Shown: positions 51,985 to 61,227, counted from the stretch's first letter. The stretch: 64,000 nt of DNA from an uncultured Bacteroidia bacterium (GCA_938086785.1 CALKCM010000008.1:1-64000), one strand, 5' to 3'. Made by a program: numbers and translations. Notes: a model not told the origin generated them from the sequence alone.

Positions 51985-53295
51985 ATGAAAAAAATATTCT
52001 TATTTGGAGCCTTGCAATGTATTTTATTCCTAAGTATTGCTCAAAATGTAAACAAGGTTTTCGAAACCCTGAAATGGGATGAACAGTTCAAAAATAGCCA
52101 AGGGGTATGGAGTCAAACGAGTACAGCGCAAAATGCCTTTTTGCAATCACCAGAGGGCTACAATGTTTGGCGTAAGAATGAGTCAAACGGATTCTTTATT
52201 CTGCCAAAAAATGACTTGAAGTTTGATTTCTTTGAGGCAGAACTCAGTTTTTCCTTTGATAAAAGCAAAGGGAAAAAGCAATATGCCGGTATTGTGTTGC
52301 AGGCTCAAGAGGGGGGTGCAGGAGCCATATTAATCGAGTTAAATAGAAAAAAGCAATTTCGAATTAGACGAGTATCTAATAACAGGATTTCTAATGTTTC
52401 AGACGGAAATGATGGTTGGGTAAAAAGCAATAAGATAAAAGGCAGTTCTGCTTTCATTCTTAAAGTAGTCACTAAAGATCGTTTATACGACGTATACATC
52501 AATGGGGTATTCATATATACGTTTACAGAAATTGAATTTACCGAAGGTAAAATAGGTATTTATATTGGTCAAAAAAGCAGAGCTAATTTCACTTCATTGC
52601 GTGTAAAGTCAGATGATGAGATAGATGTTTTCTCATCTAAAATGAGTAAGTCTCAAGATGAAATTTTAAATGAGACGATAGTCAAACTGAGAGAGACTAT
52701 TAATAAAAAAGATCAACGCATCGCCCTTATCGAAGCAGATTTACGAAAATTTAAAAATGTTCCAAAAGAAGATTCATCTCAAATCAAAGAGTTCATTCGA
52801 TTAAGAACTCAGGATAAGAAAAATAAAAGGTTTCTAAGAGATCTAGAAGCAGAAAACGAATCCCTTACTGCCAAGTTAAAAAAACTAGAAGTTTTTAAGA
52901 AAGAAATTGCCGATAATGAAAGCGGTGATATCATTATTAATTTAAGCAATCTAACCACAGCTCAAAAATCTAAAATAGGAGAGCAAGAAAGCACCATTCG
53001 GCTACAAAATGAAAGCATCGAAAAATTGAAAAATCGGAATTATGAAAATGCAAAAACGATAAGCTTTTTAGAGTTGAAAAATATGCGAAGTGAAGATCAG
53101 ATTCAAAAGCTTCAGCAAGAACTTAGGAAAACTGATAGTTTAAATAGTGAACTCAAATATCAGGTGTTAGCAATAGAAGTCGAATTAGAAAAATTGCTAA
53201 AGGCACAAAATATTGAAACAGAAAAACCTGAAAAGAAGAGTAGACGAAAAAAGAAAAAAAAGGAAGAATTACCTGAATTTATTATTGAAGAATAA
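51985..53295 (+). CDS. Secreted protein with beta-sandwich and long coiled-coil
   Basis: 436-residue protein: signal KKIFLFGALQCILFLSIAQ (residues 2-20), a concanavalin/LamG-like beta-sandwich at about 30-210 (FEAELSFSFDKSKGKKQYAGIVLQAQEGG and GVFIYTFTEIEFTEGKIGIYIGQ), then an almost continuous coiled coil at about 220-410, and a basic end (KSRRKKKKKEELPEFIIEE). The beta-sandwich is like those in sugar-binding or DUF1080-type proteins. Role unknown. panB begins 3 bases later, so the two share an mRNA. Confidence 0.72.
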   Translation: MKKIFLFGALQCILFLSIAQNVNKVFETLKWDEQFKNSQGVWSQTSTAQNAFLQSPEGYNVWRKNESNGFFILPKNDLKFDFFEAELSFSFDKSKGKKQYAGIVLQAQEGGAGAILIELNRKKQFRIRRVSNNRISNVSDGNDGWVKSNKIKGSSAFILKVVTKDRLYDVYINGVFIYTFTEIEFTEGKIGIYIGQKSRANFTSLRVKSDDEIDVFSSKMSKSQDEILNETIVKLRETINKKDQRIALIEADLRKFKNVPKEDSSQIKEFIRLRTQDKKNKRFLRDLEAENESLTAKLKKLEVFKKEIADNESGDIIINLSNLTTAQKSKIGEQESTIRLQNESIEKLKNRNYENAKTISFLELKNMRSEDQIQKLQQELRKTDSLNSELKYQVLAIEVELEKLLKAQNIETEKPEKKSRRKKKKKEELPEFIIEE

Positions 53296-53298
53296 CAG

Positions 53299-54114
53299 AT
53301 GAGTGTTAACAAAGAAATTAAACGTGTAACCACCCATGTTATACAAGAGTTAAAGGAAAAAGGAGAGAAAATTTCCATGCTTACCGCCTATGATTTTAGT
53401 TTTGCAAGTATCATAGATGCCGCCGGAATTGAGATAATATTGGTTGGTGATAGTGCTAGTAATGTTATGGCTGGCCATGAAACAACCCTTCCCATTACCT
53501 TAGATCATATGATTTATCACGCCAGTAGTGTTGTTAGAGCGGCTAAGAGAGCTTTAGTTGTGGTTGATCTTCCCTTTGGCAGTTATCAAGGAAATAGCCG
53601 AGAGGCTTTGGCAAGTACCATTCGAATAATGAAGGAAAGTGGGGCTCATGCCGTAAAATTAGAAGGTGGAGAGGAAATCATTGAGAGTGTTAAGAGAATA
53701 TTAACCGCAGGTGTTCCTGTAATGGGTCATTTGGGTTTGACACCACAAAGCATATATAAATTTGGTACATATACGGTTAGAGCAAGAGAAGACCAAGAGA
53801 GAGAGAAACTATTGCAAGATGCTAAACTATTAGAAGAAACCGGTTGTTTTGCATTAGTTCTAGAAAAGATTCCTGCCAAGCTTGCAAAAGAAGTTGCAGA
53901 AATGGTAAGTATTCCTGTCATTGGCATTGGAGCGGGCCCCGATGTAGACGGCCAAGTGCTTGTCATGCACGACATGTTAGGTATTTCGCAAGACTTTAAT
54001 CCACGTTTTCTACGCCGATATGCAGATCTTGCAAGTCTTGCCAACGATGCTGTAAAGCAATATATTACAGACGTTAAAAGGAGAGATTTCCCTAACGAAA
54101 AAGAACAATACTAG
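53299..54114 (+). CDS. panB: 3-Methyl-2-oxobutanoate hydroxymethyltransferase
   Basis: 271-residue first enzyme of pantothenate synthesis; it transfers a hydroxymethyl group from methylene-THF to ketoisovalerate. Signatures: [65 protein letters not shown] with catalytic Glu region, [11 protein letters not shown], and [20 protein letters not shown]. Length normal. It is the second gene of a transcript with the coiled-coil protein, which has no clear tie to CoA synthesis. Confidence 0.96.
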   Translation: MSVNKEIKRVTTHVIQELKEKGEKISMLTAYDFSFASIIDAAGIEIILVGDSASNVMAGHETTLPITLDHMIYHASSVVRAAKRALVVVDLPFGSYQGNSREALASTIRIMKESGAHAVKLEGGEEIIESVKRILTAGVPVMGHLGLTPQSIYKFGTYTVRAREDQEREKLLQDAKLLEETGCFALVLEKIPAKLAKEVAEMVSIPVIGIGAGPDVDGQVLVMHDMLGISQDFNPRFLRRYADLASLANDAVKQYITDVKRRDFPNEKEQY

Positions 54115-54205
54115 GCCATTTGATCTCTGAAAGAAGGATTCATTTAGTAGAGATAAGTTTTATTCGTATCCAAAGATTATAAATAAACGAAAACTAGAAT
54201 AACCT

Positions 54206-55318
54206 TTAACTGAGGGCTGCCGTGTAAGAATTACCTTGCAACCCTTGTATCAAGCCCTCCATTTCCATCTCAAGCAAAAGAGAGGTTAGTTTTCCCAAGG
54301 GTATTTGTGAGAGAATGAGTAGTTTATCAAATGACAGAACTTTTGATTGAAGTAAATCAATGATTAATTTTTGATCTTCTCCAAGCTCTTTAAAAAGTTC
54401 GATTTGTGGGCTCAAATGGTTTGAACTACTATCCCATTTCATAACCCTAGCTATATCCTCTGCAGTTTCGCAAAGCATGGCTTGCCCGTGTTTTATGAGT
54501 TGGTTACATCCAATGCTCATAGAATCACTCTTTTTTCCCGGTATAGCAAAAACAGTTCTATTATACCTTTGACTTATACCAGCTGTAATCATACTTCCAC
54601 CTTTGCATCCGCTTTCTACAACTACGCAGGCGTCACTCATGCCAGCAACAATTCTATTTCGCCTAGGAAAAAGGTCAGGGTGCATAGAGGTTTTGCTTAA
54701 ATGTTCAGTTACCATACTTCCACCTGTATCTATAATTTCTTGAGCCAAGGAATGATGCTTTTTTGGGTATATAGTATCCAGCCCGTGCGCCAAAACAGCG
54801 CAGTTAGGGCTCCGTAAAGCGTTCGCCTTTGCGTGAGCAATTGCATCTATTCCGTAGGCTAGCCCGCTTATGATATTTACATTATATTTTTTTAATCCCT
54901 CAACTAATTGCTCCGTCATTTGAGCCCCATAGACTGTATTTTTTCGGGTGCCAACCATCGCCACAAACCGTTGGCTATTTAAATCCAAGGATCCTTTAAC
55001 AAATAAGTATAATGGGCTGTCTGCAATTTGCTTTAGTCGTTTTGGATAACGTATATCAAAATAAGGCAACATTCGTATATTGTACTTTTCTATAAATGCT
55101 AATTCCTCCAAGGCGAGGGTAGAGCTTTTCCGATGAACGATAGATTTTGCTATCGTTTCATTTACCCCAGGGATTTTTATAAGCGCACTTTTTTTTTCAG
55201 CGAGAACGGCTTCTGCACTGCCGCAGTAACTTAGGAGTGTCTTTGCATTTATATTGCCCACTAAGTGTAAATTACTCAAGGTTAATAATGCCTCACAGTT
55301 AGATTCTTTTATTAGCAC
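54206..55318 (-). CDS. dprA: DNA-processing protein DprA
   Basis: 370-residue protein that loads RecA on incoming single-stranded DNA during transformation. It has a SAM-like N-terminus (EALLTLSNLHLVGNINAKTL), a Rossmann core with VAMVGTRKNTVYG, SGLAYGIDAIAHAKA, LAHGLDTIYPKKH, FPRRNRIVAGMSD and the VVESGCKGGSMITA loop, and a DprA C-terminal winged helix (FKELGEDQKLIIDLLQSK...). Start GTG at 55316-55318, 3 bases behind an exact -7 box; the longer reading to 55408 places that box inside the gene and is rejected. Confidence 0.93.
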   Translation of the reverse strand: MLIKESNCEALLTLSNLHLVGNINAKTLLSYCGSAEAVLAEKKSALIKIPGVNETIAKSIVHRKSSTLALEELAFIEKYNIRMLPYFDIRYPKRLKQIADSPLYLFVKGSLDLNSQRFVAMVGTRKNTVYGAQMTEQLVEGLKKYNVNIISGLAYGIDAIAHAKANALRSPNCAVLAHGLDTIYPKKHHSLAQEIIDTGGSMVTEHLSKTSMHPDLFPRRNRIVAGMSDACVVVESGCKGGSMITAGISQRYNRTVFAIPGKKSDSMSIGCNQLIKHGQAMLCETAEDIARVMKWDSSSNHLSPQIELFKELGEDQKLIIDLLQSKVLSFDKLLILSQIPLGKLTSLLLEMEMEGLIQGLQGNSYTAALS

Positions 55319-55321
55319 CCC

Positions 55322-55329
55322 CAAATATA
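55322..55329 (-). promoter_or_regulatory. -7 box of dprA
   Basis: On the minus strand TATATTTG is an exact TAnnTTTG match, 3 bases before the GTG start. The mRNA is most likely leaderless. Confidence 0.6.
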
Positions 55330-55397
55330 CGCATATTGTCAAGATATTTAACACATTTATGTCAATTATTTGCGCAAAATAAAGAAGCATTTCTACA

Positions 55398-55405
55398 TAA
55401 ATTTG
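55398..55405 (+). promoter_or_regulatory. -7 box of the MBOAT gene
   Basis: TAAATTTG is an exact TAnnTTTG match ending 7 bases before the ATG at 55413. Confidence 0.55.
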
Positions 55406-55412
55406 CACGCCA

Positions 55413-56843
55413 ATGCTTTTTAATTCAGTAGTTTTCTTGTATCTATTTTTACCTGCAACACTGCTTGCTTACTATGTTTTTCCAAAAGCAGTTCGGAACC
55501 CTTTACTGGCTATATCCAGTATTTCCTTTTTTGCGTGGGGTGGCATTAATTACACCCTATTGCTTTTAGTAAGTACTCTTATTAATTATATATTTGGGTT
55601 GTTAGCTGAAGATGATCGTAAAAGGGGGAAGTTGTGGTTAGTTTTAGGGATAATAGCCAATTTAGGAATTCTAGTTTATTTTAAATATTCTGGTTTTTTT
55701 ATGGAGAATTATAATCAATTGGCAAAGGAAATGGGTTGGCAGATATCCGAATTTAAGGCAATTGCATTGCCCATTGGTATTTCGTTCTACACCTTCCATG
55801 GAATGAGCTATCAAATTGATGTATATAGAGATATCAGTAAGGCTCAACGGAAATTTATGGATCTTTTGCTCTATAAAACCTTTTTTCCGCAGCTTATTGC
55901 AGGTCCCATAATACGGTACAATACGATTGCGCAACAACTTAAAAAACGGGAATTTCTGTGGTCCAACGTTCAAGAGGGTTTGGAACGCTTTATCATTGGT
56001 TTAGCTAAAAAAGTAATCATAGCAAATACGTTTGCCTATGTTGCAGACACGCTCTGGGTAATTAATATTAATGACATGGGTGTTACTACTGCTTGGTTAG
56101 CGGTTTTCTGTTATACATTTCAGATTTACACAGACTTTTCAGCATATAGTGATATGGCTATTGGCCTTGCTAAAATGTTTGGATTTCAATTTCCAGAAAA
56201 CTTCAATTTTCCTTACCTCGCCAAATCATTTAAGGATTTCTGGACGCGCTGGCACATTAGCTTAAGCACTTGGTTTAGAGATTACTTGTACATTCCTCTT
56301 GGTGGAAATAGAAAAGGGTCTGGGCGTATTTTCTTTAATTTGTGGGTTGTATTTTTATGCACCGGGTTTTGGCATGGAGCAAGTTGGAACTTTCTTCTTT
56401 GGGGCGCTTTTCACGGATTTTTCCTCAGCTTAGAGAAAATAGTGTCTTTTAGAAAATACAAAATACCCGCTATCATAAACAGATGTATCATGTTTTTTTT
56501 AATCATGTTAAGTTGGGTTCCTTTTCGCGCAGTTGATTTGGAGCATACCTTAAATATGTATAAAAAGATGTTTGGATTTGGTCCTACGCCCGAAGGAACC
56601 TACCACCTTTACATGCAAAGCACCCTGCTCACCCGAGACTTTTACTTAGTATTGGTAATCAGTCTTTTTTGTGCCTATGGAGGTATTCAATTCATCCGTG
56701 AAAGGAATTCTATTCTCTTGGAAAAATCACTGGCCAAAACTTTTGATCTGGCAAAGCTGGTAGGTCTTGTCCTTATATTTGCCTTATGCAGTATCTACAT
56801 CGTTTCAGGTAGTTATAGTCCTTTTATTTATTTTAGATTCTAA
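55413..56843 (+). CDS. MBOAT family O-acyltransferase (AlgI-like)
   Basis: 476-residue multi-helix membrane acyltransferase. AlgI-type landmarks are LPIGISFYTFHGMSYQIDVYR, FPQLIAGPIIRY, YTDFSAYSDMAIGLAKMFG, NFPYLAKSFKDFWTRWHISLSTWFRDYLYIPLGGNRKG and GFWHGASWNFLLWGAFHG with the active His. It moves acyl groups across the inner membrane for acylation of a surface polymer. It forms a two-gene unit with the AlgX/J-like protein 3 bases downstream. Alginate itself is not implied. Confidence 0.92.
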   Translation: MLFNSVVFLYLFLPATLLAYYVFPKAVRNPLLAISSISFFAWGGINYTLLLLVSTLINYIFGLLAEDDRKRGKLWLVLGIIANLGILVYFKYSGFFMENYNQLAKEMGWQISEFKAIALPIGISFYTFHGMSYQIDVYRDISKAQRKFMDLLLYKTFFPQLIAGPIIRYNTIAQQLKKREFLWSNVQEGLERFIIGLAKKVIIANTFAYVADTLWVININDMGVTTAWLAVFCYTFQIYTDFSAYSDMAIGLAKMFGFQFPENFNFPYLAKSFKDFWTRWHISLSTWFRDYLYIPLGGNRKGSGRIFFNLWVVFLCTGFWHGASWNFLLWGAFHGFFLSLEKIVSFRKYKIPAIINRCIMFFLIMLSWVPFRAVDLEHTLNMYKKMFGFGPTPEGTYHLYMQSTLLTRDFYLVLVISLFCAYGGIQFIRERNSILLEKSLAKTFDLAKLVGLVLIFALCSIYIVSGSYSPFIYFRF

Positions 56844-56846
56844 CCG

Positions 56847-57998
56847 ATGAAAAAACCAGTAAGTAAGAAACTCCTAATTCCACTAATTGCAGCCATTATC
56901 TGTTTACCTTGGGTAAACGCTGTGTTTAAATATATTCCAAATCCAAATTTAGAAAATAGGGCCTTTGCACGTTTTCCTAATGTTAGGATGAATAATTTAG
57001 ATAATTACCCACTCCAGTTAGACACCTTTATATCAGATAATTTTAGTCTTAGAGCAGCATGCATGAAAGTGTATGGAAGAATAAATTTATATGGGTTTAA
57101 GAAGTCTGCTATACCACGTTGGGTGTATTTTGGAAAGGATGGGTGGATGTTTTTTACCGGCAATGAACTAGCCACTTTTGATGGAAGTTCTTCATTTAGG
57201 CAAGGGCAAACGGATTCCATCATTACAAAGCTCAATTATCGAAAAACATACTTAAAGAAAAGGGGAATTGATTATTATTTAGTCATACTGCCCGTTAAAA
57301 ATATGATTTATGCCGATATGCAAAGTGATGCATTAAGAGCATTAAGAAAAAAGAATCGGACGGACTTCTTTGTAGAAAATGTGAAAAGAACTCTTCCCGA
57401 TCTTCCGTTAATTGATGTGCGTGATGATCTGCAAGAGGCAAGAAAAATAGAACCTTGGACGCCGATAAGTTACAAAACAGATAATCACTGGAATAGATTA
57501 GGCGCCTTCCATGGCGCTGCTGCAGTTTTAAAAGGAATGCAGGAAAATGGCGCAAAGGTTAAGGTTCCCAATTATTGGGATTATAAGAAGGATAGTGTAT
57601 ATAATTTTACAGGTAATCTAGCGATGTTCGCTGGCTTGCAAGGAGTAATTAAAGAATGGGAATATATCCTTACGCCAAAAAATACTCCACAAGCCACGAA
57701 AATTGAAAACATTCCCTGTAAAGTGCCTGTTTTTGCAAACTCTTGGGAGTACCAATTGCATTACCAGAATACCGATACTACTTTGGATAAGGTGCTCTTT
57801 ATTCGTGACTCTTTTGGGAGTTTTATGGTCGATGCTCTGGCTGAGGGGTGTGGAGAAAGTCTCTATATTTTTGATGAATGGAAGTATGGACTGAATAAAG
57901 ACTGGATTGAGAAATTTAAACCTAAAGTCATGGTTCAACTCGTATTAGAGAAACACTTAGAACATTTATTGAGCTCTACATCATATCCAGATGAGTAA
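56847..57998 (+). CDS. AlgX/AlgJ-like SGNH O-acetyltransferase partner
   Basis: 383-residue periplasmic protein with an N-terminal membrane anchor (LLIPLIAAIICLPWVNAVF, about 9-27). It has the DHHW/ALGX family layout: VYFGKDGWMFFTGN near 90, YYLVILPVKNMIYADM near 150, DNHWNRLGAFHGA near 212, and LFIRDSFGSFMVDALAEG near 315 with the SGNH serine. It would take acyl groups from the MBOAT partner and place them on a glycan. The partner gene precedes it, 3 bases apart. Confidence 0.83.
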   Translation: MKKPVSKKLLIPLIAAIICLPWVNAVFKYIPNPNLENRAFARFPNVRMNNLDNYPLQLDTFISDNFSLRAACMKVYGRINLYGFKKSAIPRWVYFGKDGWMFFTGNELATFDGSSSFRQGQTDSIITKLNYRKTYLKKRGIDYYLVILPVKNMIYADMQSDALRALRKKNRTDFFVENVKRTLPDLPLIDVRDDLQEARKIEPWTPISYKTDNHWNRLGAFHGAAAVLKGMQENGAKVKVPNYWDYKKDSVYNFTGNLAMFAGLQGVIKEWEYILTPKNTPQATKIENIPCKVPVFANSWEYQLHYQNTDTTLDKVLFIRDSFGSFMVDALAEGCGESLYIFDEWKYGLNKDWIEKFKPKVMVQLVLEKHLEHLLSSTSYPDE

Positions 57999-58020
57999 TT
58001 GATATTGAGTTCCTTTTTTA

Positions 58021-58443
58021 TTACAGTTCTCGTCTCATGTGAAAACCTAGATTTTTAAATCCAACCTTCCCCCAAAAACGGTGCGCAGCCTCATTTTTGA
58101 CGTATGCGTTTAGTTCAATGGCTCTGAATCCCTCCGATATAGCCCATTCCTCAACAAAGGCTATCATAGATTCACCAATCTTTCGATTTCTATAACTTTG
58201 ATCTATGGTCACATTATCCACTTCTATATGCTTTCCTACGTAATGCTTGTACAAGGGCCAAACCCCGCATATTCCAATGAGCTTCCCATCTATTTTCGCA
58301 CCAAGGCAGCGATAATTTAGTTTTTGTAATTCAGCAATAATTGGGTACATGTCCTCACTATTCTTCCCCTCATTAAGAGATGCGAGTAGTTCTGCAATGC
58401 TCCTTAGTTCTTTATTCGGAATCCAATCGATGCTTAAATCCAT
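58021..58443 (-). CDS. GNAT family N-acetyltransferase
   Basis: 140-residue GNAT acetyltransferase. The acetyl-CoA loop is QSYRNRKIGESMIAF (Arg-x-x-x-Gly-x-G/A-like), preceded by the beta4 VDNVTIDQSYR; the end is AAHRFWGKVGFKNLGFHMRREL. Substrate unknown; small molecule or protein N-terminus are possible. It is the last gene of a tolC-hlyD transcript, 6 bases behind the adaptor gene, so antibiotic or polyamine acetylation together with efflux is a thought, not a finding. Confidence 0.85.
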   Translation of the reverse strand: MDLSIDWIPNKELRSIAELLASLNEGKNSEDMYPIIAELQKLNYRCLGAKIDGKLIGICGVWPLYKHYVGKHIEVDNVTIDQSYRNRKIGESMIAFVEEWAISEGFRAIELNAYVKNEAAHRFWGKVGFKNLGFHMRREL

Positions 58444-58449
58444 AAATTA

Positions 58450-59742
58450 TTAACGCAGTTCTTCCTTTTGAACTTTCTTAACCTTATCCCCATCCTTCAG
58501 ATTTTTTGCAATTTCTAAGCTTGGGGCTATAACAACTTCTTCACCATTTTTGAGGCCTTTACTCACCTCATAATAGTTCAAATCCTGTAGTCCAATAACA
58601 ACCTCTTTAGAGGTAACGACTCCGTCCTTATATACGAATACCCAGGTTTTATTCTCATCCGGCTTGTTAAGATTCGCTTTATTCTTACTTTTCAATTTTT
58701 TTGGGTTTCGTGTGGTTACTGCGGGAACTGGTATTGTTACAACATTTAGATGGGTTTGTGTTTTAATTTCTACACTAGCCGTCATCCCCGGCTTTATTGG
58801 TTCAGTATTTAACTTAAGTAAGTGCACATAGCTTTCTGGATTAATCCGAATCTTTACCTCAAAATTAGTGGTTTGATCCATTTTATTCATGCCAGCAGTA
58901 AATTTAGCAGAATTGCTAATCTCTGTTACAACACCTGTGAACGATTCATTAGGGTAGGCCTCTATATTTATATCTGCGCTATCGCCGTATTTTACCAAAA
59001 CAATGTCATTCTCATTAATATTTACACTAACCTCCATGCGACTCAAATCACTTATACTCATCATTTCGGTTCCCGCCATTTGCGCGGTACCCACAACACG
59101 TTCTCCTTGCTTAGAGTTTAAACCTGTTACAATACCATCGGTTGGAGCGTAAATACTGGTTCTCCCTAAATTTTTTCTTCCCTCATCTACTCGCGCTGCT
59201 ACACTATTTACCTGATATTTAGCAGCTTCTATGTTTTTTTCTGCTGCCATCATATCGGCCTTAGCCATTTTGAATTGCGCCGTAGCCGCTTCATAGTCCT
59301 GCTGACTGATTACCTTTTGATCAAAAAGTATCTTCTGCCTTTTAAATTGTGCTTCTGCCTGATCTGTGGCAGCTTGTAAACGGAACTGTTGAGCCTCGCT
59401 ACTCGACAAGCTGGCCCTTGCATTATCTAAATTTGCCTGAAGTTGTTGAACTGTAGTTTGATACAATTCTGGATTGATGCGGCACAGCAATTGACCTTTT
59501 TTAACACTATCTCCTTCACTTACGGCCATTTCAATGATTTCTCCACTTACATCAGAGCTTATTTTTACTTCTCTTTCAGGTTGAATTTTACCACTAATGC
59601 TCACAACCTCAGTAATCGTTCGCTTTTCAGCTTTCTCTGTGGCAATAGAGACCTTTTTGTTTGCCGAGCTGAGCACTCTAGATACGATTGCGAGCACCAA
59701 AATGGAACCCAATACAATCCATAAAATTTTATTCTTTTTCAT
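58450..59742 (-). CDS. HlyD/MacA-type periplasmic adaptor protein
   Basis: 430-residue membrane-fusion protein: N-terminal helix (IVLGSILVLAIVSRVL, about 9-25), a lipoyl-like half (SGKIQPEREVKISSDVSGEIIEMAVSEGDSVKKGQLLCRIN), a long coiled-coil hairpin (about 95-195) and beta-barrel/MacA-like C-terminal domains (PGMTASVEIKT). It bridges an inner-membrane pump to TolC. In most genomes a MacB-type ABC permease follows; here a GNAT gene does. Confidence 0.9.
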   Translation of the reverse strand: MKKNKILWIVLGSILVLAIVSRVLSSANKKVSIATEKAEKRTITEVVSISGKIQPEREVKISSDVSGEIIEMAVSEGDSVKKGQLLCRINPELYQTTVQQLQANLDNARASLSSSEAQQFRLQAATDQAEAQFKRQKILFDQKVISQQDYEAATAQFKMAKADMMAAEKNIEAAKYQVNSVAARVDEGRKNLGRTSIYAPTDGIVTGLNSKQGERVVGTAQMAGTEMMSISDLSRMEVSVNINENDIVLVKYGDSADINIEAYPNESFTGVVTEISNSAKFTAGMNKMDQTTNFEVKIRINPESYVHLLKLNTEPIKPGMTASVEIKTQTHLNVVTIPVPAVTTRNPKKLKSKNKANLNKPDENKTWVFVYKDGVVTSKEVVIGLQDLNYYEVSKGLKNGEEVVIAPSLEIAKNLKDGDKVKKVQKEELR

Positions 59743-59746
59743 CCGT

Positions 59747-61162
59747 TTATAAACTTAATTCTAAACCTGCATAAAAATCTAATACAAGTTGGTTAAACAC
59801 GTAATTGTATTTGGCTACTATATAATTCTGGTTGGCCAATTGGTAAGTATTCTTTGCGATTTGAAAATCAAACTCTGAAATCTGTCCGGCTTCAAACCTT
59901 TTTTGATTTAAGGTAAGATTTTTCTTTTGCAAGTCAAATGCGCGTTGGTTTGCATTAAAACGACTGTATGAATTGGTAAAATTTACATAAGCCGTTGCAA
60001 TTTCATTGTATAAATTTTGCTTGCTTTTTTCAAGATTCAATTTACTTAGTTCAGTATTGATCTTTGCTTTATTAATAGACGTCTTAATTTGTCTCTTATT
60101 ATAAATGGGCACACTTAAATTCAGCCCTACAGAGCCTCCAAAGTTGTTTTGCAACTGTTGCCCAGGTCCAATGGTTTTGGTGTTTGCTATAATGGTAGGC
60201 GCTTCTACTATAGAACCAGAGCCTTGCACAGTCCCAATAACTTGTGAACCAGTTACATTATATCCGATAATTTCCTTTGCATTATCTGAGTATACAGTAT
60301 TCACATTAGCACTAGCAGATATCGTGGGAAGCCTCGAACCTTCAGTGCTTTTTTGAACAGCTTGTGTAGCGGCCAATCGAAGTTCAGCCGCCCTAATATT
60401 TGGTCTTTGAATTAAAGCCGTATCATATAACTCTTGCAGAGATAAAGGGTATTTAGTTGGAGTTATTGTGCCTAGGTTCAAGCTTTTTAAAGCAAAAATA
60501 TAATCTCCAGGAAGTCTTAATAACAATTTTAATGTGGTTAAAGCTGCACTTTCTGCCGTAATAGAATTGACAAGCAAGGCCTCCTCATTTGCTTTCTGTG
60601 CTTCCAAATTAATCAAATCTCCCTCACTGGCAGCTCCAGCTGCATAAAGCTTTTCAATTCGCTCCAGTTGTTTGGTCGTATTCGCTACATTTTGCTGGCT
60701 TATTATTTTCTGTTCTGATGCTTGCACTGCTTGCAAGTAAGCATTAGTAACATTAAAACTTAAATTCTGTTGGGTGAAAAGTAATTCCTTTTTACTTGCT
60801 TCTGTATTTAGCTTAGCTGCTCTTATTTGATTTTTCACTTGCCCACCAGCATATAAGACGCTGCTACTTTGCAATTGGAAATTATTACTTGCTATGGTCT
60901 GAATAACAAATTGATTGGTAAAACGATCGATACTCCTCCCTGCTTGGACAAATTGTCCGCCGGAAAAACGTAAATCAGGCGATCTGCCAGCTTTTGAAGC
61001 CAATAAGTCCTCATTGGCGATGCTATAATTTTGTTGGGCAATAGAATAATCAATATTCTTATGTAATGCTGTATCGATGCAATCTTGCAATGTCCAAAAA
61101 TTAATTTGAGCACTGACTGAACTGACACATGCAACAGTAAACATAAAAAGTAATTTTTGCAT
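59747..61162 (-). CDS. TolC family outer-membrane efflux protein
   Basis: 471-residue trimeric outer-membrane channel. Signal KLLFMFTVACVSSVSA (residues 3-18); two OEP repeats with the helical hairpins typical of TolC (ATQAVQKSTEGSRLPTISASANVNTVYS and NIDYSIAQQNYSIANEDLLASKAGRSPDLRFSGG). It opens the tolC-hlyD-GNAT operon; its ATG is 4 bases behind an exact -7 box, and an inverted repeat sits 40-65 bases upstream. Confidence 0.93.
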   Translation of the reverse strand: MQKLLFMFTVACVSSVSAQINFWTLQDCIDTALHKNIDYSIAQQNYSIANEDLLASKAGRSPDLRFSGGQFVQAGRSIDRFTNQFVIQTIASNNFQLQSSSVLYAGGQVKNQIRAAKLNTEASKKELLFTQQNLSFNVTNAYLQAVQASEQKIISQQNVANTTKQLERIEKLYAAGAASEGDLINLEAQKANEEALLVNSITAESAALTTLKLLLRLPGDYIFALKSLNLGTITPTKYPLSLQELYDTALIQRPNIRAAELRLAATQAVQKSTEGSRLPTISASANVNTVYSDNAKEIIGYNVTGSQVIGTVQGSGSIVEAPTIIANTKTIGPGQQLQNNFGGSVGLNLSVPIYNKRQIKTSINKAKINTELSKLNLEKSKQNLYNEIATAYVNFTNSYSRFNANQRAFDLQKKNLTLNQKRFEAGQISEFDFQIAKNTYQLANQNYIVAKYNYVFNQLVLDFYAGLELSL

Positions 61163-61166
61163 TTCA

Positions 61167-61174
61167 CAAAGGTA
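61167..61174 (-). promoter_or_regulatory. -7 box of the tolC operon
   Basis: On the minus strand TACCTTTG is an exact TAnnTTTG match, 4 bases before the ATG at 61162. Confidence 0.58.
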
Positions 61175-61203
61175 TGATGTGTTTTGGTCTAATTGATACC
61201 CCC

Positions 61204-61227
61204 TCGATGGATGAGAACTCCCATCGA
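61204..61227. repeat. Inverted repeat upstream of the efflux operon
   Basis: TCGATGG-N10-CCATCGA: perfect 7-bp arms, centred about 54 bases before the tolC start. It is a candidate operator for a local regulator of the efflux genes; no regulator gene adjoins. Confidence 0.45.

Noticed and set aside
58450-61162. RND pump operon
   Set aside because: The adaptor has a MacA-like layout and no RND transporter gene is present.
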